A stretch of DNA of 33,747 nucleotides from Tritrichomonas foetus (taxonomy: Eukaryota > Parabasalia > Tritrichomonadida > Tritrichomonadidae). Under the pieces are notes generated by a model that had not been told where the DNA came from, did no database searches, and saw only the letters and a list, made by a program, of their open reading frames with translations. The stretch is taken from positions 116,570 through 150,316 of the forward strand of contig MLAK01001193.1 of assembly GCA_001839685.1 (NCBI GenBank), read 5' to 3'. The position numbers were made by a program, and so were the translations under genes. Positions 16,570 through 24,277 of this stretch are shown one piece after another; positions within the stretch are counted from its first letter, which is position 1; each line of letters begins with the position of its first letter.

Positions 16570-19524
16570 TTATAAATCTGAACTGGAAGCGAAGTCTTCA
16601 ATAATTTTATTCACATCAAAAGAATAATCGTCAAAAGAATCATCTTCTTTATTATCTTGTTTCTTTTTGCTTTCTTTCCTATTTACGTTTGTGTTTCTTT
16701 GTAAATTTGAATATTTTGGCTGGAAATTATTTGAATCGTTTTTTTCTTCAGATTTCGAATCGCTTATATCACCTATTGATTGCTTAATCTTTGTGAAAAT
16801 CTCTTTAATTCCGCTTAATTCATCACTTTGATTAAGTTCTAGCTCTTTCTCAGAAATGACCGAATTTGTATCATTCCTAAATGAATCAATTATTTCTTTC
16901 AATTCTCCATTTTCCTTTTTTAATTTGGTAATTACTTCAGCTGTATGGGTCTTTTTTGTATGGTCTAATTCCGTAATTAGTGCTTGGTTATTTTGTCTGG
17001 ACTTGTTTAGCTGTACTTGAAGTTTTTGATGCAGATGATATAGTGTTTGGTATCTCTTTTTTTGTTCAGCAAGTTGTTGTTCGAGTGATTTTATTGTTTC
17101 GAGTAAAGATTTTGAATTAGGATTTGGTTTATTAATGTCTTCAGTTAAATCTTTGATTAATGAATCATAATGTTTCTTCATTTCCTCTTTTTGTCCATCG
17201 AATTCAATTTCCATTTGTTTAATTGTTTCATTCAAAGCAGAATCATTATTAATGGTTGATCCATTGAATAAACTTGAATTTCGAGTTCCTTCACTTTCCA
17301 AAGATAATGTTGACGATTTGAGCTCGGAATTCTCTCTTGATAGAGTTTTAATTCTATCTTTTAATGCTTCAATAACCAGTGAATGATCTTGATCGTCTTT
17401 TGTTTTTTCAATAATTTCAACTAATTTATATAATTTTTCTTTGAGTTTCTTGTTTTCACGAACTGTTGCCTTGTGTGCAATACTTGCTGCTTTAAGTTCA
17501 TTATTTTCTTGGACTAACGCAGCAATTTTTTCGGTTAAAGAAGCAATTGTTTCTGAATCGCTAACAACAATATCTGATTTCTTTTGTAGTTTCTTTAATT
17601 GGCCTTTCAATTCTTCGTTTTCATCTGCATAAGATGATGTTGTAATTACTGCCGTTTTTAATTCCATGTTTTCTTGTGCAAGAGATGAAATTCTATCTGT
17701 TAAATCTGCTATTGCTTCAGAATCTTGTGGTCTAGGCTTTTCTTTGTGTGAATTGATTTCTCTTTGCTTAAGTTTCCTCTTCAAATCTTCATTTTCAATA
17801 TTAACTGTTTGATTTGTGATTGCTTCAACTTTCAGCATCATGAGTTCTTGAGTTAAATCGGCAACTTTTTCTGTCAAAGATGCAATTGTTTCTGAATCTT
17901 GTGGTCTTGGTTTTGCTTTATTATCTTTCTGTTCAAGTTTCTTCTTCAAATCTTCATTTTCAATATTAACTGTTTGGTTTGTAATTGCCTCAGCTTTTAG
18001 CGTCATGAGTTCTTGAGTTAGATCTGCAATTTTTTCTGTCAAAGATGCAATTGTTTCTGAATCTTGTGGTCTTGGTTTTGCTTTATTATCTTTCTGTTCA
18101 AGTTTCTTCTTCAAGCCTTCATTTTCAATATTAACGGTTTGGTTTGTTATTGCTTCAGCTTTCAGAACCATTACTTCTTGAGTTATATCTGCAATTTTTT
18201 CAGTTAAAGATGCAATTGCTTCCGAATCCGAAGCCATTCTTTGATTTCTACTTGATGATGAATCTTTGTTTGTTGAAGAAAGTCGAATGCTTTTCTTTAA
18301 AGTATTATTTTCTTTTGTCAAAGCATCTATTTTGGCATTCAATGAATTGATTTGCGTATCATTTTCGTTTTCATTTTGTTTGCTTTGTTTGTTCATTTGC
18401 TTGCTATTGTTTTGATTAGTTGGTTTGTTGGTTTTTTGAAGTGAATTATGATTGCTGTGAATAAAACGAAGCTTTTCAACTTCTATATTCAATTCTTGAA
18501 CTTTTGCAACCAGTTTTTTATTTTCTTTAATCACTGAATGACTTTTTATGATTGTTTGTTTCAATTCTTCGTTTTCTTTTAATAAAGCTTCAATAGCTTT
18601 TGAATCACTATAATAATTTTCATTTATTCTCTTTTTAATATCATCAGTATTAATAAATACTGGTGATTTCAAATCACTTTCATGTGATTTTTGGTTTTGA
18701 GGGAATTTTTGACTATCGTTCAACTTTGTATTATCGTTTGTTTTTCGACTCTGGTTTGACTTTTTGTTTTGTGTGAAATTCCTGCTGTCATTTAAGTTTG
18801 AGTTTGGTGAACCTCGAAGTGAATAATTTTTTTTCAATTCTTGAATTTCAATTGTTAAATCTTGAATTTTGTTTTGATACTTTGTTACTCGTGTTTGAGA
18901 GCCAATAAGTTGTTTTTGTAGTTCTTGATTTTGCTCTTTAATTGGTGTGATTTGTTCTCTCAATTGTTTGTTTTCCAATTGAATCTTTCCAGCTTCATTT
19001 AATAACTGCTTCATTTTATGAGCAAGGACTCGATTATCAGATTCTAATTGTGAATAATCTTCTGGTGCTGGCTGCTTTGATTCTTTTAATTCATGATTTT
19101 GTTGTTTCAGTTTTTTGTATTGATTTGACAATCGTCGATATTGATTATCGCTTGAAGCGAGTGAGTTTTTCAGTTCTTTTATTTCTGATATTGCTTTTCT
19201 ATACTTTCGTTGTAAATCATTTGGTGATTCATTTCGTTTGCTTGAACTCATATTTTCGGTATTTTTCTTTTTGTATTTTGGACTTGAAAATTTATCTAAA
19301 ATGGCCTGAAGTGAATCGTTTGTTGTATCTGTTGTTGAATCATCGGATTTGGCCATCTGATCTTGCAATTTTGATACTTGTATTTTCATGTCTTCAATAT
19401 CTTTCCTATAATTAATTAAACGGCGATTGACGTTCGAATGATTATTTGCAACGTATTCCTGTTTCTGCGTTTTTGTAGCTGACTGAGATCTCTTTTTCAT
19501 TTTGAGTAAACGGTCTCTGCTCAT
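16570..19524 (-). CDS. Long coiled-coil protein with 55-residue repeats
   Basis: About 984 residues of almost continuous heptad-type, Glu/Lys/Gln/Asn/Ser-rich sequence with no globular or membrane domain. The centre (about 420-700) contains tandem units of 55 residues that open with DSETIASLTEKIADLTQEL and close with KPRPQ. Three units are nearly identical and at least two more are diverged. A likely role is a rod-like cytoskeletal or basal-body scaffold, but none is assigned. The start is the ATG at 19522-19524 (MSRDRLLKMKKRSQS); the frame continues one codon further upstream but only with TTG. The N-terminal 20 residues are strongly basic, and the C-terminus is acidic (DDSFDDYSFD). Confidence 0.9.
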   Translation of the reverse strand: MSRDRLLKMKKRSQSATKTQKQEYVANNHSNVNRRLINYRKDIEDMKIQVSKLQDQMAKSDDSTTDTTNDSLQAILDKFSSPKYKKKNTENMSSSKRNESPNDLQRKYRKAISEIKELKNSLASSDNQYRRLSNQYKKLKQQNHELKESKQPAPEDYSQLESDNRVLAHKMKQLLNEAGKIQLENKQLREQITPIKEQNQELQKQLIGSQTRVTKYQNKIQDLTIEIQELKKNYSLRGSPNSNLNDSRNFTQNKKSNQSRKTNDNTKLNDSQKFPQNQKSHESDLKSPVFINTDDIKKRINENYYSDSKAIEALLKENEELKQTIIKSHSVIKENKKLVAKVQELNIEVEKLRFIHSNHNSLQKTNKPTNQNNSKQMNKQSKQNENENDTQINSLNAKIDALTKENNTLKKSIRLSSTNKDSSSSRNQRMASDSEAIASLTEKIADITQEVMVLKAEAITNQTVNIENEGLKKKLEQKDNKAKPRPQDSETIASLTEKIADLTQELMTLKAEAITNQTVNIENEDLKKKLEQKDNKAKPRPQDSETIASLTEKVADLTQELMMLKVEAITNQTVNIENEDLKRKLKQREINSHKEKPRPQDSEAIADLTDRISSLAQENMELKTAVITTSSYADENEELKGQLKKLQKKSDIVVSDSETIASLTEKIAALVQENNELKAASIAHKATVRENKKLKEKLYKLVEIIEKTKDDQDHSLVIEALKDRIKTLSRENSELKSSTLSLESEGTRNSSLFNGSTINNDSALNETIKQMEIEFDGQKEEMKKHYDSLIKDLTEDINKPNPNSKSLLETIKSLEQQLAEQKKRYQTLYHLHQKLQVQLNKSRQNNQALITELDHTKKTHTAEVITKLKKENGELKEIIDSFRNDTNSVISEKELELNQSDELSGIKEIFTKIKQSIGDISDSKSEEKNDSNNFQPKYSNLQRNTNVNRKESKKKQDNKEDDSFDDYSFDVNKIIEDFASSSDL
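17711..18235 (-). repeat. 165-bp in-frame tandem repeats inside the coiled-coil gene
   Basis: At DNA level, about 165-bp units recur (for example near 17891 and 18056, starting tctgaatcttgtggtcttgg on the plus strand). The two best copies differ at only a few bases over more than 140 bp, showing recent duplication. Flanking units are clearly diverged. The unit corresponds to 55 codons, so copy-number change keeps the frame. Confidence 0.85.
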
Positions 19525-19692
19525 CAATTTTTCTATTCATGGGGAAATTTTCCCATTCAAATTTTCTAAATTCTTTATCTCAAAAAATTATTGGTCATAT
19601 TCAAAAATAAAATGACAAAATCGGATTGAGAACAAGATTGAAAGGACGAATATAATATGGTGAAAAATGTCGATTTATAAGGTGAAATAAAT

Positions 19693-19731
19693 ATGAAACC
19701 AACTTTTGCAAAAAATGCTAGCAACCATTGA
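19693..19731 (+). other. Short upstream ORF overlapping the AMMECR1 start
   Basis: ATG at 19693 opens a 12-codon frame (MKPTFAKNASNH) ending TGA at 19729-19731. It overlaps the main ATG at 19715 in another frame. Given the short leaders of this group it may not be transcribed. Confidence 0.3.
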
Positions 19732-20314
19732 GCTATGCTTCTTATGTTTTGAATCAATTATTTCGCAAATTGATAGAATTAAGTATACGTCTGTTTTTGA
19801 CCATGTGTCAAAAAAACAAATCAATGAAAAATATCCTATGTTTGTAACTTGGAAATTGCATGGAAACTTGAGAGGTTGTATTGGATCATTTGAACCAAGT
19901 CCCCTTTATCAAGGATTGATAAGAACTGCAAAATCTGCTGCTTTTCATGATGATCGATTTCCGCCAATTAAGAAACATGAAATTCCTAAACTTGAATGTA
20001 CTGTTAGCCTTCTTCATTCATTCGAAGATGCTGAAAATGTGTTTGATTGGGAGATTGGTAAACATGGAATAATTTTAACAATTAAAAATCAATATCGTGC
20101 CACATTTTTGCCTGAAGTTATGGAAGAACAAAAATGGACCAAACAGCAAACACTTCTACATTTAGCAAGAAAAGCTGGATATAACGGGAAGATTGATGAA
20201 GACCTCTGGAAATCTTGCACCTTACAAAGATATCAATCGTCTTTAGCAACAACTGACTATCAGCATTATCTTGATTTTCAGAAAGAACTATCACCATCAG
20301 CAGAGGACTTATAA
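19715..20314 (+). CDS. AMMECR1-domain protein
   Basis: A 199-residue single-domain protein matching eukaryotic AMMECR1 over its full length. The N-terminal MLATIELCFLCFESI corresponds to the family's start of domain. LRGCIGSFEP (52-61) is the hallmark LRGCIGTF motif. DDRFPPI, LECTVSLL, WEIGKHGI and TFLPEVMEEQKW follow in the family order. AMMECR1 proteins are widespread and biochemically poorly understood. A nucleotide-handling or RNA-related role has been proposed from the fold, and none is claimed here. The ATG at 19715 is preferred because the frame's extension upstream uses TTG and the homology begins with this Met. The C-terminus is short, without the long N-terminal region of vertebrate forms. 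The stop is in a TAAAA context. Confidence 0.94.
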   Translation: MLATIELCFLCFESIISQIDRIKYTSVFDHVSKKQINEKYPMFVTWKLHGNLRGCIGSFEPSPLYQGLIRTAKSAAFHDDRFPPIKKHEIPKLECTVSLLHSFEDAENVFDWEIGKHGIILTIKNQYRATFLPEVMEEQKWTKQQTLLHLARKAGYNGKIDEDLWKSCTLQRYQSSLATTDYQHYLDFQKELSPSAEDL

Positions 20315-20370
20315 AAAACATACTGTTATTAAACACCAATTTTTTTGTAATCTCGATTCTCTTTTTATTT

Positions 20371-20558
20371 CTTTTGTTTATCTTTTATCTCTTTTGTTAA
20401 TCTTTTATCTCTTTTGTTAATCTTTTATCTCTTTTGTTTATCTTTTATTTCTTTTGTTTATCGTTTATTTCTTTTGTTAATCTTTTATCTCTTTTGTTAA
20501 TCTTTTATCTCTTTTGTTTATCTTTTATTTCTTTTGTTAATCTTTTATTTCTTTTGTT
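20371..20558. repeat. 20-bp minisatellite with higher-order pattern
   Basis: Nine full units and one partial unit of cttttgttaatcttttatct. Variable sites are position 9 (a or t), 13 (t or g) and 19 (c or t). Units 2-5 and 6-9 repeat nearly the same variant order (aa/ct, aa/ct, ta/tt, then ta or aa/tt), so an 80-bp higher-order unit has been duplicated. The array lies between convergent genes and runs into an assembly gap, so its true length is unknown. Confidence 0.92.
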
Positions 20559-20564
20559 NNNNNN
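20559..20564. other. Assembly gap (six N)
   Basis: Six consecutive N follow the last partial minisatellite unit. The gap is probably unresolved array sequence of unknown size. Confidence 0.9.
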
Positions 20565-20645
20565 AATATTTTGTGAAAATGAAAAAATGAAAAAAGCTGG
20601 ATCAAAAAATACAACGCATACAAACATTTAATTACAAGAAGATGA

Positions 20646-22001
20646 TCAAAATTTCATAATGTGGAATTCACCATCATGTAAAACAAGTACGGTCGAACTT
20701 TGTGGAATAGGTTGGAAAAATGAATTCAATGGAAAATTAATTGGAATATCATAAAAAGAAACTTGATTGTAAATATCATCAAAAATCCTCACTATTTGTT
20801 TCTTTGGTATGACAACAAAAGGATTTCCTTCTTCATTTATTCCCACTTTCATCGATTTGAAATCATCTAAATTTGAATTTGTATTAATTTGAACTTCAGT
20901 GCATTCATCACTTTCAAAGCACGAAATTAAATAAAGCATCTCATTATTTGTCCTTAAAGAAATTTTAGCACCAAATTTATCAATTAAGCATTCCTCGTTT
21001 TGGATTAAGTGATCATTTATTCCATCCAAAATCAATTCTTCACAATTTTGGTTAAAGCATTGAATAGAGAACCTTTCTTCATTCGTAATGAAAGTAAATC
21101 TGTTTTGATTAGAGAAAATATTAGAGATCTTGGAATTGAAAGATTTTTGGAAGATTTTCTCGGGTCGATTTTTTTGCAAATTCATGAAATATATTGAAAT
21201 TTCATCATTTTCTGCTACAGCTAAAAAATTATTACTTAAGCGGAAATTTGAAGCTCCACTCTCGGAAAGAAGTAAATTTTGATAACTATTTTGATTTTGA
21301 CGATTATAATTTGTGAGAACATTATTTTCTATCACAAAAGGACCAAAAGTGAACCTGTTCGCTCGAATTGCACCAGCAACAACCAAATTTACATTTAAAT
21401 TGATTGTGTTTGATTGTTGATTAAAATGGAATGTATCATCTTCAATTGAGAAAAAATCACCGACAACATCTTGTTCGATACTCAATGGCATTCGAAATTC
21501 AGATTTGTTATTGTTTCCAATGTTCAAAAAAATATTTTGAGCAATCTCAAATTGATTAACAGCTGAGCTGAATGAGATGCTATTATAAAAATTTGATATT
21601 ATATGATTGTAATAATGAAGGTCATCAAGTGAAAAATTATCAAGGTAAATCCTTTTAGGTGGGTTTGTATCCAAGTCAACATAATATTGTGTCTTTAATA
21701 AAATAGAAATGGTCAAACCAAAAACAATTGCAAAAAGTAAAGAATATATCAAAAGAAAATAAATATTTTGTGCTGGAGAGTTTTCTTTCTGCATTTTAAC
21801 TTGGAACAGGTCATCTTCTGCAGGCTCAAATTTATCGTCATCAAACTCATATAAATCTTTATCATTTTCTTTATCAATGATTGGAAAATCTGAGAGGGAA
21901 TCGATGACTTTAATCTTTACGTCATTGTCAACTGTCTGACTTGAGCCGAGAAGATTTTCGGATAAAAACCCATCTCCCTTTTTTAGATGTCTTCTTTTCA
22001 T
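20646..22001 (-). CDS. Type II membrane protein, unknown function
   Basis: A 451-residue protein with an acidic cytosolic N-terminus (about 1-78, including DDDKFEPAEDD), one transmembrane helix at about 80-102 (YFLLIYSLLFAIVFGLTISI) and a 345-residue extracytosolic part. The ectodomain is Asn/Phe-rich with many short beta-like segments (NNFLAVAENDEISIYFM, NRFTFITNEERFSIQCF, NEMLYLISCFE). These could be blades of a propeller-like fold, but no WD or Kelch signature is visible. Paired cysteines occur at CFNQNCEE and CFESDECTE. It resembles the 11329-12972 protein in topology only. Function is not recognised. The TCAATT and TCAGAA before the ATG are imperfect initiators. Confidence 0.85.
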   Translation of the reverse strand: MKRRHLKKGDGFLSENLLGSSQTVDNDVKIKVIDSLSDFPIIDKENDKDLYEFDDDKFEPAEDDLFQVKMQKENSPAQNIYFLLIYSLLFAIVFGLTISILLKTQYYVDLDTNPPKRIYLDNFSLDDLHYYNHIISNFYNSISFSSAVNQFEIAQNIFLNIGNNNKSEFRMPLSIEQDVVGDFFSIEDDTFHFNQQSNTINLNVNLVVAGAIRANRFTFGPFVIENNVLTNYNRQNQNSYQNLLLSESGASNFRLSNNFLAVAENDEISIYFMNLQKNRPEKIFQKSFNSKISNIFSNQNRFTFITNEERFSIQCFNQNCEELILDGINDHLIQNEECLIDKFGAKISLRTNNEMLYLISCFESDECTEVQINTNSNLDDFKSMKVGINEEGNPFVVIPKKQIVRIFDDIYNQVSFYDIPINFPLNSFFQPIPQSSTVLVLHDGEFHIMKF

Positions 22002-22586
22002 AGCAAATTTCTGAAATTGACATAAAATTGACCTAGTTTCGTCGGTTTTCTATGCATATGATTTTTCTGAAATATTTGTCTATTTCTCATTTAATGTATT
22101 AAAATAAAATTCACATAGTATTTTATTTTAGTATACAAAAAAATATTATTATTATTTTTGAATTTATGGAGATATATGTAAAATAATAATTCAATAGAGA
22201 TTTTCCAAAAGTATATTTTCATACAAAAAGTTATTATTCTTTATCGAAATTTCTTTAGTATTTGAATAGAAAAACATGTTTTGGTGCTTCACAATTTATT
22301 TCAATTCAATTTTGAAAGTTGGCAACTTTTCTTTTTCTTGCTGCTTCTTGTGACTTCAAAAGAAGAGAAATAATTTGTTTCATAGATAAGAAGAAACAAC
22401 CAATTTTACACCGGTGATGACTATTAATTTAGATAATGAATATATCTCACCAACTAACGATATGTTCTACAACATAATATTGTTAGTATTCAAATTAGAC
22501 CTACTCATTTAGCATGTCACTCCATCAGAGTATAAAACATTATTAGTATTTAAACCACCATCATCAATTATAATTAATCAGGAAAA
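22002..22586. other. Gene-free spacer
   Basis: About 585 bp of AT-rich sequence between the type II protein gene (-) and the peptidase pseudogene (+). An AACGATA at 22456-22462 may be a relic promoter element of the pseudogene. Nothing else is supported. Confidence 0.45.
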
Positions 22587-23205
22587 ATGGAAACGAATTT
22601 GATAAAAGACATGAAGAAGAAAATATTGATTGGTGTGGAAAATGTATAGCTAATGAAGTGAAAGATCAAGGAATTTGTGAATCATGTTAGGTATTTTCTG
22701 CCATTTTTTCATATGAAGCAGCTGTTGCAGTTTCAACAGGTGACCTTCATTCTGAACAAAATTTGGTAGATTATGCAACTAGTTGTTATATATGTAATGG
22801 AGTCTATCATGCATGGGGTGTAAATCTTAATGAAATTAATGACAAAGGAAGACTATCCTTATGAAGGAATTGAAGGAAATAGTAGATTTAACTATTATCT
22901 AGGTGTAACCAAAATTAGAACTTATTCAAGATGGAAAAAGAGTAATAAAAATAATCTAAAATCACTTGTTACTTCATGTCCTTGGAGTGCTGCAATTGAT
23001 ACTTCAGCTGCATTATTCCAACTTTATACAGCTGGAATTTACAATGAACGCTCATGTACAACAACAAATTTAAATCATTATGTTGCAGCTGTTGGTAATG
23101 GAAATGGCGATGGCATTGATTATTGGATTGTGAGAAACAGTAGGTGACCTTCTTGGGGTGAAAAAGGTTACATTCGAATGAGTAGAAATAAAAATAATCA
23201 GATGT
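22587..23205 (+). pseudogene. Broken papain-like (C1, cathepsin L-type) cysteine peptidase
   Basis: Recognisable C1 peptidase segments occur in order but in different frames. They are NEVKDQGICESC before the active-site position, SEQNLVDYATSC, DYPYEGIEGN, LYTAGIYNERSC, LNHYVAAVGNGNGDGIDYW (catalytic-His region, His at 23076-23078) and VRNS (Asn at 23136-23138), then PSWGEKGYIRMSR. Breaks are a TAG (22688-22690) immediately after the catalytic Cys codon, a frame change near 22835, and a TGA at 23145-23147 in the NSWG region. The prodomain and signal peptide are missing. Secreted cathepsin-like peptidases are a large family in trichomonads; this is a decayed copy. The longest remaining open part is 22830-23147, starting at an ATG that is probably fortuitous. 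Confidence 0.88.
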
Positions 23206-23453
23206 TCCTCAAGTATATGTATATATACATATATACAGCCTTTATGGCTAGGTAAAAATAGTCGTGAACAATAATAATTATGTTTAATTTTCTGTTTTTT
23301 CGAATTTTAAAATTGTAAAACTATAAAGATATAGACACTTAGAATTAGTTCATGTAATATCAAAATTTATTTTAAATTGATAATTTATCACAGAAAAAAT
23401 TGATGTTTGAAACTTATGATCATCAGATAGTTTTATTTATTAACATAATATTA

Positions 23454-23771
23454 TTAAGAAATGCTTTTAATTTCATCAGTAATTCCATTTCGATTCTGGG
23501 TTTCAGATATTTGATCAGAATTTGAAATTAATTGAACAAAATTATTTTGGTTTCCAAAAGATTTTGGTTCTTGGAGTTTATATTTCTCTTTGATTTCTTT
23601 TTTCTTATCATCACAAATACTATTTACAATGTCTTGTTGGCTTTGACAACAACAGCAAACACAATTATTATCAGTCACTGAACATGCCCCTTGGTCATCA
23701 TCTAAATCAGGCGACGAATCAGAATTACAATAGTAATCACTATCATTTAAATAATCATTCCATGAAGACAT
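23454..23771 (-). CDS. Small acidic protein with a Cys cluster
   Basis: A 105-residue protein. The N-terminal third is rich in Asp, Ser and Tyr (DSDYYCNSDSSPDLDDD) and the centre has NNCVCCCCQSQQD. The rest is a Lys/Glu helix and a polar tail. The cysteine run could be a palmitoylation or metal site. It is not recognised. The gene is supported by a TCATTA initiator (23777-23782) giving a 9-nt leader and by an ACGATAA motif about 77 bp upstream. Confidence 0.55.
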   Translation of the reverse strand: MSSWNDYLNDSDYYCNSDSSPDLDDDQGACSVTDNNCVCCCCQSQQDIVNSICDDKKKEIKEKYKLQEPKSFGNQNNFVQLISNSDQISETQNRNGITDEIKSIS

Positions 23772-23776
23772 TCTGA

Positions 23777-23782
23777 TAATGA
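23777..23782 (-). promoter_or_regulatory. Initiator TCATTA for the Cys-cluster gene
   Basis: The minus strand reads TCATTATCAGAATG into the start codon. TCATTA fits TCA(+1)Y(T/A), with +1 nine nt before the ATG. Confidence 0.5.
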
Positions 23783-23847
23783 ATCAAAATTATACTAAAA
23801 ATTTACTTTTCAATAGATGACGAAAAAATCCCTGAAAACTTGTCAAG

Positions 23848-23854
23848 ACGATAA
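23848..23854 (+). promoter_or_regulatory. ACGATAA motif upstream of the Cys-cluster gene
   Basis: An exact ACGATAA about 77 bp upstream of the minus-strand start, in opposite orientation to the gene, as at 5023. Confidence 0.35.
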
Positions 23855-24071
23855 AATTATATTCAATTTTTTTTCAAAAATGCCCCGATAAATGTAATCA
23901 GTTTTCCAACATTATGATTTGATAACCGAATATTACATAGAAGAAAAGGGGGCTTAATTATGAAAGATGATGATCATTAACGGTTATCATTAAAAACTAC
24001 TTTTAAAACATGAACCAATAAAGAAAAGAAAGAATATTGACTAATATTCTATTTAAAAAACAAATTCGATA

Positions 24072-24277
24072 TTACATAGTTTTTTGATAACTATCTACCG
24101 CTTTTTTAATAAGCTGGTAGGTTTTCTTTCCTATTCTATCCTCTTTTTCTAATATTTTCATGACAACAGAAAAATCGATATTAGGATTTCCAAGTAAAAT
24201 TTCAACTGCTTGGTAATGTTTTTCCTCAGCGGCAATTTCAAGAGCGGTTTTATTAGAAATAGAAAAAAACGCCAATA
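24072..24277 (-). pseudogene. Out-of-frame 3' end of the DUF3447/ankyrin gene
   Basis: A 66-residue ankyrin-like continuation (NKTALEIAAEEKHYQAVEILLGNPNIDF, read in segments) lies directly after the stop of the upstream frame but in another frame. The apparent first codon is TTG, so it is not an independent gene. The frames meet around two T runs (six and seven T on the minus strand), so a one-base indel, real or from sequencing, is the simplest explanation. No trichomonad intron signals (GTATGT ... ACTAAC) are seen at the junction. Confidence 0.75.

Noticed and set aside
20371..20558. CRISPR-like array
   Set aside because: The 20-bp units abut directly with no unique spacers and the genome is eukaryotic; it is a minisatellite.
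20434..20631. 65-residue plus-strand frame over the minisatellite
   Set aside because: It is a hydrophobic translation of the tandem repeat and runs through the N gap.
22830..23147. Independent 105-residue gene
   Set aside because: Its content is the C-terminal half of a C1 peptidase in continuation of homology from another frame, so it is part of the pseudogene.
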